DNA from: Rhizomys pruinosus
Taxonomy: Eukaryota > Chordata > Mammalia > Rodentia > Spalacidae
NCBI GenBank assembly: GCA_009823505.1
Contig: VZQC01005718.1
Coordinates: forward strand, 131,777-195,776
Length of the DNA: 64,000 nucleotides
Direction: 5' to 3'
Each line of letters begins with the position of its first letter. Position 1 is the first letter of the stretch. Both the position numbers and the translations under genes were made by a program. The notes under the pieces were generated by a model. It ran no database searches. It saw nothing but the letters and a program-made list of their open reading frames with translations, and was not told the DNA's origin. Of this stretch, positions 56,005 through 64,000 are shown piece after piece.

Positions 56005-57091
56005 TTAAGGTGTCTGGGGGTAGTTGCTCCTCCCCCCAGTTCTTTGAATTGCATCAAGTATTCTCTGAAGGGCTGGTTTTCCAAACATGTATTCTTTCAT
56101 CTTGTTTATGTCATGAAAGATTTTTCTCTTTACTTCAACTAGAATCGACATTTTTTCTGGGTATATTAACCTGGGTTGGCATTTATAGTCATTTAGCACT
56201 GGGAATGCTTTGGTCCACGTTCCTCTTGCTTTCAGAGTTTGTGCTAAAAAGTCAACCATAATTCTGACAGGTTTTCCCTTATATGTAACTTGTTGTTTTT
56301 CTCTTGTGACTTTCAAAATTTTGTCTTTGTTTTGGGTATCTAGCATTTTAACTATGATATGGCATGGGAAGTTTCTTTTTCTGGTCTAGTCTATTTGGTG
56401 TTCTACTTGCTTCTTGTATTTGTATGGGTTTGTCTTTTTCTAATTTGGGGAAATCTTCCTCTATTATTTTGTTGACAATCTGATCAATACCATTCTCTTG
56501 GGATTCTTCTCCTTCCTCTATCCCTATTATGTGGAGGTTTGATCTTTTCATAGTGTCCCACATTTCGTGGTTGTTCCACTCTTGTGTATTTTTTAATTTT
56601 TCATAGTCTTTACTTGAGCTTTTTAGTTGTTCTCTGTTGTCTTCTAGGTCTGATATTCTTTTTTCTGCTTCCTCCATTCTGCTTCTGAGGCTTTTTCCCC
56701 ATTGTTTCCTCTTGATTGGATAATTGTTTGGTTTCCTTTTTCATTTCTTCCTGTGTTTTCTTTAGTATTTCCATTTCCTTTTGGAGCTTCTCAAACTTTT
56801 CTTGTAGCTCATTGGTTTCCTTTTTCATTTCAGCCTGGGATCTTTTCAGGTTTCCATTTCCTTCCGGAATTTGTCATTTTGTCCCTCTAGCTCTTTCCGG
56901 AATCTGTCATTTTCTCCTTTTAGTTCTTTCTGAAGTTTGCCCTTGTCTTTCTCTAGGTCCTTTCTGAATTTTTCATTCTCTCCCCTTAGTTTTATGATTT
57001 CTTTGAATATGTCTGTGATTGTTATTTTGGGATCTGTGTCCTGGGTTACCTCTAGGGAGATCCCATTGTAGGAGTCCTCCACTGGCTCCAC
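56005..57091 (-). pseudogene. L1 ORF1, nearly complete but frame-shifted
   Basis: The frame 56846-57091 holds the N-terminal start and glutamate/lysine heptads, 56610-56828 more coiled coil, 56348-56677 the coiled-coil end and RRM start (LWDT-like EMWDTMKRSNLHIIGIE), and 56005-56346 the C-terminal RNA-binding domain (TYKGKPVRIMVDF, MKEYMFGKPALQRIL). At least three frame changes. ORF1p is the L1 RNA chaperone. Confidence 0.8.
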
Positions 57092-57655
57092 ACAGTTTGT
57101 TATGGAGTTATTCTATGCTTTTCCCATATCGTTCTTTCGTTATGCTCTCGGCATGTGGTTAGCCTTCTGCCTGTATTCTGATGTGAATCTTGAATGCCTC
57201 TTCACCTTGTTGAAGGATTGCTTTCCTTGATTCCTTCGGGTGTCTTTGTTGTGTCATCCTCCTTATGAATGGAGTGTTGGCTTGTCTAAGTTTTAAGTTT
57301 TCAATTTTGGTTATATATTGGAAGTATAGTTCACTTTTCCCTTTCTATTCTGCAAGAGCTGGGTGGGTAGCAATTCGGATGACACCTTCTGAACACTGTT
57401 TTCCCTCTGCTGCCAGCCACTCTCTCCTGAGTTGCAGTTGGGGAGTTCCAGTTGGCGGGGGTGGGGGGTGGAGGTGTTTAGTTGCTTGCTTAGCCAGCAG
57501 ACCAGTACCCTCTGCTGCCAGTTGCTTAGGCAGCACTCTGTGTTTGAATCTCAACTCCTAGCTCTCAGAGCCCTCTGGGCCGACCCACCCATCCACAGGA
57601 CCCGCCAGTCCACACATGCTCTGCCCTCAACTGCTCTGGATAACTTCTAAAGCTT
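57092..57655 (-). promoter_or_regulatory. L1 5' UTR (antisense)
   Basis: Follows ORF1 upstream. Shares GGAGTGTTGGCTTGTCTAAG and ATATTGGAAGTATAG-type sequence with the 5' UTR at 62081-62458. Its distal part is GC-richer, as expected for the L1 internal promoter. Confidence 0.6.
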
Positions 57656-57659
57656 TTTA

Positions 57660-58562
57660 AATCAATACCAAAGGGAAATCAAATATACCTTCCCACATTT
57701 CTTCACCATAAACGACCAGTATTTCTCTTTATTTCATTCATCAACTTAATGGTAAGCTCTTTCAGAGTACATGATCAAACACTAAACATAAACTGTGTCA
57801 TATAACACATTTTCAACAAATATATGTAAAAATTTAAAGAAATAAATGAACACTCCACTACTGTTAGAATGGCTAACAAAAACCACATCAGTAATTACAG
57901 TATCAGTAGGTGCATTTCCTGGTGGCCACACCATATTGAAGTTCTCTCCAAGTGTAGTGGCACATACTTGTAAACCCAGTGAAGGCAATTTAGAAGATAG
58001 AGGCAGGCAAATCTCTGGTGCTCACTAGTCAGTGGGGGGATAGATTATACAATCTCGATGCATACAATTTGATGAGTTTGCACATATGTAAACACAAAAT
58101 AATGACTGTCACATCTATCACCTCTACTAGTTTACTTACATCTAGTTCTTATTTTGTGACAATATTTACATGAACTCTACCCTATAAACAAACTCATATC
58201 AGTAATAATAACATATTTTACAACAAAAAAAACTGATTAATAAGGACTCATGTTAGGTACTATGACCACTGTAAACTAACACATACACAGATCTTAATGT
58301 GGGCAGAGTGACATGTATTTCAGCAAGTCTCATTCATGAATTCTCTTATTTGGAATAGAACACACATAACATGAAAGGACTGAATGACAATAAAATAGTG
58401 GGAGCTAAAGGTTTTAAAAAAGGAGCAAAAAGGGTGAGAGAAAGTAAGGGGGAATCAGCATGTACAAGCTTCTGGTGGCCTGAAAGACTGTATCCCAATG
58501 TATATGGACCAGTCTGGAATCTTTTGTTTGTTTGTTTGTTTGTTTTGTTTTGTTTTGTTTTA
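57660..58562. other. Old repeat-like and unique sequence
   Basis: 57948-58020 resembles a decayed B1/ID (GTAGTGGCACATACTTGTAAAC, GATAGAGGCAGGCAAATCTC). 58050-58130 resembles an old mammalian L1 3' flank (GATGAGTTTGCACATATGTAA). Ends in (TTTG)n/(TTTTG)n at 58518-58561. No gene. Confidence 0.4.
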
Positions 58563-59087
58563 CATAAATTTATTTTTATTTTTTAACAAATCTAGACCCG
58601 TGTTCCCGCCCATTCCCCCACCCCGCCAGAGCTCATGCATTCTGCCAAATATGCTTTTCATCTCTTAGTCTTTCTCAATATTCTCCATGAGGAAGTTGAC
58701 TGTTTTGAGCAGAAGTTCACTGTTTCAGTCAGTTCTTTGATGCAGTCCTTTCTGTTGTTGTTGTCGTTTCCAATATGCATTATGCCCAACTGCTTTGGAC
58801 AAAAGCTCAGGGGGCCCCACACAAGAAATACTTACAACTGGGTAATTGGCACTAGCATCCACAGATGAGGGATACGATTTGTCGTTTGTTTTTCTGGGAC
58901 TGTGTTACTTCACTCAGCATGATGTCCTCTAGCTCCAGCCATTTTCCTGCAAAGCTTGTGATGTCATCTTTCTTTACTGCTGCATAGAACTCCATTGTGT
59001 AGCTGTACCACATTTTCTCTATCCACTCGTCAGTTGAGGGGCATTTAGGTTGGTTCCAGCTCCTTGCTATTGTGAAGAGAGCTGCTG
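58563..59087 (-). mobile_element. Second family-C L1 3' end with ORF2 C-terminus
   Basis: Nearly identical in plan to 47283-47820: TCATGCATTCTGCCAAATATG, GAAGTTGACTGTTTTGAGCAG, then ORF2 end (SWNQPKCPSTDEWIEKMW in the minus frame 58852-59166). 5'-truncated at ATTGTGAAGAGAGCTG. It sits inside family-A sequence. Confidence 0.78.
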
Positions 59088-60340
59088 GACTCTTACAGTC
59101 TTTCTGACCACTTTTCTGCAGTGGTCCCTGAGCCACAGGTAGGTGAGATTTAATGCAGGTTGTCACATCCAGGGACGCACATTCTACAGTCTCTCATTCT
59201 CTAAAACATAACCAGTTGTGGCCTTCTATGTGCATCACATTCTGTTCTATGAGGAAGATTTGCTGGTGAAAACTGAGGAATGAACCTGTTTTCTCTCTAC
59301 TCTGTTCCACTATGTTCCATGAGCCTTGGGTAGAGATTCCACTGCAGCTGTGTTACCTATAACTGGGCATCTCTCAGGTGTATATTCTCCATGTGTGACC
59401 AGTTGTAGAACTATGCGGTAACCCCTATCTGTTGCAAAAAAGTAGCTTCTTTAATGAGTGGTGTAAGGTATACTTCTCTGTAAATATAAAGAAATATATT
59501 GAGAATATGGTAAGAAATTTCATTTGTGTAGAGTTATGACAGAGATAGGGTTTTCTCTAGGATCTATTACCTCTCTGATCATGAGTATTTGGCTATTTAC
59601 AGTGCCACCCATGAGTTCACACCCATTGAGAGGGCTTTAATTCTGATTTGATAGCTGTTGGTTACCCTCAGATATCAGTGCCACTACTGTACCTATACAG
59701 GTAGTTTGCAGTGTCAGTCATTATGGTTGCTAGACTTTAGATCTAGGATGATCCATCAATTGATTTTCTCCCTTAGCTGCTTACACAGTATCCTCTAGAA
59801 CTATGAAGGCTAGACTACAAGTAGAAGTCTCCCAGGTCAGTTCTTGTTCCATTGCTCCAAATCCTGTGTCCAAACTATGTCTTGTCTTCAGCATTATAGT
59901 ATTCTCCACAAGTTCTAGGAGATAACCAAGAGCTCTGATGATAGAGTATTATTTTGGAAGTGTCTTGAACTATTCTGACCAACGACTCCAAGGGAGGTCT
60001 CTCCTGTCTGGCACTGTGCTCCTTGCCAAAAAATCTCCAAGACATACATATGCACTAATGTTCAGATACCAGATACTGTGTTTCTCAGAGGATTCAGGTG
60101 CCAATAATTTGTCTCTGGCTTCTCTAGACCCTAAACAACATCCACCTATCCTCTTCTCCCCTTCCAACTAACCTCCCTCCTCCTTCCCCAGTCCAATTAT
60201 CTCCCATTATCTCCACCCTCCTCTTGATAACATCTGCCTCCCACCAACTCCTCTTGAGTTCCCTCCTCCCCCACTAACATGGACACCTGCTTGCCCCACC
60301 TTCTCCCCTCCCAGCTGAACACTCCACTTTCTTGCTCTTT
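59088..60340 (-). mobile_element. Family-A L1 3' UTR, minus strand
   Basis: CTCTTACAGTCTTTCTGACCAC, CCAGTTGTGGCCTTCTATG, GGGCATCTCTCAGGTG, then a C-rich block at 60170-60330. Left portion probably lies before the family-C insertion near 58450-58560. Confidence 0.7.
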
Positions 60341-60349
60341 TTAACTTGT

Positions 60350-60680
60350 GGCAATAGTGGTATCGAGGACAAGACCCATGCCAAGTCAGACAAGTGTCCA
60401 GAATAGAGCAAGGGAAATGGGCAGTGAGCCTTCCCTATCCTGGGAACTGTTGGAGACTGATTACTACTGGGTGAGGGAGAATAGACATTATGTACGATAT
60501 CTAGATAGGCTGGCTAGACTACAGATGAATTTGAACCTAAGGACATCTGGGTACAAATGACTGGATAGAACTTAACATCTATGGCAGAATGCATTGATAT
60601 CTGGCAGTGTGGGAGGGAGCTGTGGGGGTATGGATGGTGGAAGGGGTCTAAATTTTGATTAAGAACTGCTATATGAAATG
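60350..60680 (+). mobile_element. Family-A L1 3' UTR, plus strand
   Basis: Sense copy: GATAGGCTGGCTAGACTACAG, GACATCTGGGTACAAATGAC, GGCAGAATGCATTGATATCTGG. It meets the antisense copy head to head. Confidence 0.65.
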
Positions 60681-61260
60681 TACAAAAGCAATATCATTAA
60701 AGCTTTATACAGCACACTCACAGCCAACATCATTCAAAATGGAGAAAAATTGGAAGCATTACCATTAAAATCAAGAACTACACAGAGATGTCCTCTATCT
60801 CCACTTCTTTTCAATACAGAGCTTGAAACCCTTAAAAGGAGTACTAATTGGAAAAGAAGAGGTCAAATATTCCTATTTGTAGATTATATGATATTATACA
60901 CGATAAATCCAAAAATCCACCAGAAAACTACTAAAAATGATTAACACTTTCAGTAAAGTGGCAGGTTATGAAATTAATTTACAAAAATCAATTCCGTTTC
61001 TATATACCAACAAACAATAAGAAAATACATACAAGGAAACCCTCCTATGCACAATAACTTCAAAAAAAAGTAAAATACTTAAGAATAAACCCAACCAAAA
61101 GCATCAAAGATATCTACAATGAAAATTTCAAAACTTTAAAGAAAGAGATAGAGGAAGACACTAGCAGATGGAAAAATCTACCATGCTTGTGAATTGGTAG
61201 ACTCAATATTGTGAAAACAACCATCTTACCAAAAACAATCTATAGATTCAATGTCATGCC
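60681..61260 (+). pseudogene. L1 ORF2 RT palm fragment
   Basis: The frame 60678-60944 encodes the RT palm (LRTTQRCPLSPLLFN-like RTTQRCPLSPLLFN and IFLFVDYMILY in place of the FADD motif). Later codons are frame-shifted. Catalytic motif altered to VDY, so inactive. Confidence 0.75.
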
Positions 61261-61595
61261 AGAACCCTATTTCCCACTCGAGATCAGTGTGAGCCTGCTG
61301 TGAGATGGCTGGTTCAGAAACTTGTGCAGGCAAAATTCCCAGAAGGCCTGAGCCGCCAAGCTGTCATTTATCCTTGGATTTCTTTAAATACTCATCACAC
61401 AAGTTCTGAATAAGTTTCAAGTAAGCTTCTTTATTCTACAGCAAAGTTCTTAGCATAAACCTTCTCAAGAAAAGACACCCTTTTCAAGCAAAAGCTTCCT
61501 TAGAAAAGGACAAGAGTGCACCTTCCTTTGTACAGACTTATGTATACAAAGAAAAAACACATGGCTGGGAAACTCATGAAAAACGAAGGTTTTAC
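61261..61595. other. Unclassified insert between two L1 ORF2 fragments
   Basis: About 335 bases that fit neither flanking L1. It includes TTCTTTATTCTACAGC and a run of AAG-rich direct repeats. It could be a solo LTR on the minus strand, but its ends do not prove this. Confidence 0.3.
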
Positions 61596-62079
61596 AGAAT
61601 GTCCTTACATCAAACAGACCTATACTCTGCTAAATTTGAAAACTTAAGAGAAATGGATGAATATCTGAAATCCTGTGGTCAACCATACTTAACCAAAAAG
61701 AGATTGAATAGCTTAAACATACCCATAATATTTGAGGAAATTGAAAATGTAATAAAAACCCTCCCAACTAAAGAAAAAAAAATCTCATGCCCAGATGGTT
61801 TCCGAGCAGAATTCTATAAAATGTTTAAAGAGTTCTTACAACCATTACTACTCAAACTATTCAGAAGGATACAAATAGAGAAAAATCTCCCAAATTCCTT
61901 CTATGAAACCAGCATCATTCTAATACCAAAACCAAAGAAAGATACAGCCAAAAAAGAACACTATAGATCCATCTCATTAATGAACATAGATACAAAAATT
62001 CTCAATAAAGTACTTGCAAACTGCATACAAACTCACATCAAAAAGATCATCCATCATGACCAAGTTGGATTCATACCAG
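61596..62079 (+). pseudogene. L1 ORF2 linker/RT fingers fragment
   Basis: An uninterrupted run of about 160 codons covers the start of RT ([55 protein letters not shown]). It ends at a single N, so its integrity beyond is unknown. Confidence 0.85.
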
Positions 62080-62080
62080 N
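62080..62080. other. Assembly gap marked by one N
   Basis: Left flank is plus-strand L1 RT and right flank is minus-strand L1 5' UTR. These cannot be adjacent in one element, so a larger missing stretch is likely. Confidence 0.9.
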
Positions 62081-62458
62081 CCTTCTTTATGGAGTGTTGA
62101 CTTGTCTAGGTTTTCAGGCTTTCACTTTTGTTTATAGATTGGATATTGGAAGTCTAAGTCACTCTTCCCTCCCTCTTCTGAGAGTTCTCCTAATCCAGTC
62201 CACTGGATACTCTCTCTTCCTCAAATCCAATTGTTGGCGGGGGGCGGGTATATGCCTGGCTTAGCCCGTGCCCCGGCACCCGAGCGAGCCAGACCCAAGC
62301 TCAGGACTGCTTCTGGCTGCAAAGGGGGAAGGGCGTCCCGGCAGGCTGAGGACCCGAACCTAGCCCCCGCCAGCCACCTGGCCCTCCACCACCGACCAGA
62401 AATCAATTGTCCAGCACCACAAAAGTCACTCTGCCCTAAGCTTTTACCTGGCTAGAGC
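62081..62458 (-). promoter_or_regulatory. L1 5' UTR, GC-rich (antisense)
   Basis: GGAGTGTTGACTTGTCTAGG matches the 57.3 kb L1 5' UTR. 62235-62400 is CpG-rich (GGCGGGGGGCGGGTA, CGGCACCCGAGCGAGCC), unusual for this AT-rich window and fitting an L1 internal promoter. Confidence 0.6.
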
Positions 62459-62534
62459 CGTGTCGAATGGCTCCAAGTGTTCCTAACAGGTCTGGACCTG
62501 GAGTCCAGACACACAACCCTACTATGGCTGTGTT

Positions 62535-62800
62535 GTTTCGTTTTTTTGAAATGGTGTCTCATATCATCCAGCTTGCCTTCAAATATAGCTGAGGATGACC
62601 TTGAACTAATCTTTCTGTCTCCATCTTCAAAGAGTTATAATTACAGACAAGTGCACAACCACTCCACACTGTCACTGTATACATCAAGTACACAGTCAGA
62701 AACCTGTGTCCATTTTTCACTGTGTTTTGCACTTCCAGGGATTGAACTCTAGGTCTTTCACATACAAAGCTAACATTCCACCCCTTACCCCTCCTCCAAT
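62535..62800 (-). mobile_element. B4-type SINE (B1 plus ID fusion), old
   Basis: The antisense B1 part (GAAATGGTGTCTCATATCATCC, GACCTTGAACTAATC) is followed by an ID-like part (GGGATTGAACTCTAGGTC, CTAACATTCCACCCC). Confidence 0.6.
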
Positions 62801-62822
62801 AGATTATAAAACTACGTGTGTG

Positions 62823-63030
62823 AGGTTGGAGAGATGATTCATGGTCTTCACTGCTGCTCTTAAAGAGGACCCAGATTCAGTTTCCAGCACCCACAAGGCA
62901 ACTAACAATCATTCATAACTCCAGGTCCAAAGGAGCTAACACCCTCTTCTGGCCTCTGTGGACATTGTATGTTTGGGTGCCCTTACAGGAAAAACATTCA
63001 AACACATAAAACAAAAATAAATAAATTAGT
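62823..63030 (+). mobile_element. Old B2 SINE
   Basis: GAGGTTGGAGAGATGATTCA, GAGGACCCAGATTCAGTTTCC and the AAAATAAATAAATT tail. Confidence 0.8.
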
Positions 63031-63312
63031 TTTAAACTACTTGTACTGAGAGCAATCAACAGGCAAAAGTAAATAGAACTGCAAGCAAATAGCAGATGAC
63101 ATGAAGTCATTTCATCACCTGCCATTGTGACCTGAAAAAAATCTGATTTGATAAAAGTTCAAGGCATAATAGTGGTTATTAGAGGCTAGGAGTATTATGT
63201 ATAGAGGAAGAGGTAGAGAGCAATTGATCAATGCTGTTAAAGTTATACAAGAGAGAAAAGTCCTAGGGTGTTATTACTAGTATGATGGTCACAGATAATA
63301 ATATGCTGTATA

Positions 63313-63569
63313 GGGCTGGAGAGATAGCCTAGCGGTTAAGAGCACTGACTGCTCTTACAGAGGACCCGGGTTCGATCCCCAGCACCCACATGGCGGCTAA
63401 AAACCGTCTGTAACTCCAATTCCAGGAGAACTCCAGTTCCAGGGGAATCCGAGACCCTCTTCTGACCTCCGCGGCACTGCACGACACGGGTGCACAAACC
63501 TACATGCAGACAGTACATTCATACACATTCAAAAATAAATAAAATTAAAAAAAAATTAAAAAAAAAAAA
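63313..63569 (+). mobile_element. B2 SINE with target duplication
   Basis: Near-consensus B2 with a GGTTCGATCCCC B box. AATAATATGCTGTATA flanks it at 63297-63312 and 63570-63585. Confidence 0.95.
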
Positions 63570-63599
63570 AATAATATGCTGTATAATTCAAAAATCTAG

Positions 63600-63820
63600 G
63601 GGCTGGAGAGATGGCCTACCGGTTAAGAGCTCTGACTGCTCTTGCAGAGGACCAGGGTTAGACCTCCAGCACCCACATGGGAGCTGAGAACTGTCTTTAA
63701 CTCCAGTTCCAGGGGACTCCGACACCCTCTTCTGACTTCCGCAGCATTGCATGACATGGGTGCACAGACCTATGTGCAGACAGTACATTCATACACATAA
63801 AAATAAATAAATAAAATTTA
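63600..63820 (+). mobile_element. B2 SINE with target duplication
   Basis: B2 between AAAAATCTAG at 63590-63599 and 63821-63830. Only 15 bases separate the duplication of the previous B2 from this copy's own. Confidence 0.95.
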
Positions 63821-63960
63821 AAAAATCTAGAAGGTTTTTGAAAGACTTACAGTAAAGTGATAAATGTTTGAAGAGATAAACATATTTAATCTGATTTAAA
63901 CATTGCACAATTTGTGCATATACTGAGATATCACAAAATACTTCATTAAAATGTACAATT

Positions 63961-64000
63961 TGGGCTGGCAAGATGGCTCAGTGGGTAAAGTTTCTTGCTG
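63961..64000 (+). mobile_element. B2/B3 SINE start, cut by the window end
   Basis: GGGCTGGCAAGATGGCTCAG is the tRNA-like head of a B2/B3 element. Confidence 0.8.

Noticed and set aside
57265..57650. 98-codon plus frame near the L1 5' UTR
   Set aside because: It is the antisense of the L1 5' UTR and shows no conserved protein feature.
1..64000. CRISPR arrays, operons, ribosome binding sites or phage genes
   Set aside because: SINEs, L1, endogenous retroviruses and an olfactory receptor show that this is mammalian nuclear DNA. The only tandem arrays are microsatellites, LTR repeats and L1 monomers.

Overview
This is vertebrate nuclear DNA from a myomorph (probably muroid) rodent. It is AT-rich and full of B1 and B2 SINEs (7SL- and tRNA-derived), L1 elements with rodent-type 3' ends and endogenous retroviruses. 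The species cannot be named from sequence alone. Only one intact host gene is visible: a single-exon class II olfactory receptor of 314 codons at 26540-27484 (+). Almost every other open frame is a fragment of an L1 or retroviral protein.

Layout. 1-9800: L1 pieces in both orientations with SINEs inside them. 9822-19105: an old minus-strand L1 whose ORF2 is split by a complete 5.7 kb LTR element (13341-19016; 272-bp LTRs, 6-bp target duplication TACTTC). The interior of that element is filled with L1 fragments, SINEs, a 61-N gap and unrecognised sequence. 19110-20480: an L1 3' end. 20480-29750: the quietest part, with ancient MIR fragments, a few SINEs and the receptor gene. 29750-31320: an old repeat hit twice at the same site. 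31320-39775: a decayed gammaretrovirus-type provirus in + orientation (5' LTR, proline-tRNA-type primer site, broken gag, pol and env, no 3' LTR found). 39797-47282: further L1 3' ends and ORF2 pieces. 47283-57655: a minus-strand L1 (ORF2 pieces, ORF1, 5' UTR) interrupted by a decayed minus-strand provirus (48477-55583) with betaretrovirus-like gag-pol and a gamma-type (type D) env. 57660-64000: old repeats, L1 pieces, a one-N gap and a run of B2 elements.

Insertion order can be read from target-site duplications and gives relative ages: L1, then LTR elements, then SINEs and younger L1s. Four distinct L1 3' ends (called A, B, C and D here) suggest turnover of L1 lineages. Family B shares about 0.8 kb with the interior of the 13.3-19.0 kb LTR element, which is the most unusual pattern in the window.

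No CRISPR array, operon or bacterial system is present, and none is expected. Boundaries of repeats were set by eye without a repeat library and can be off by tens of bases. Family names such as B1, B2, MIR and L1 come from recognised consensus features.
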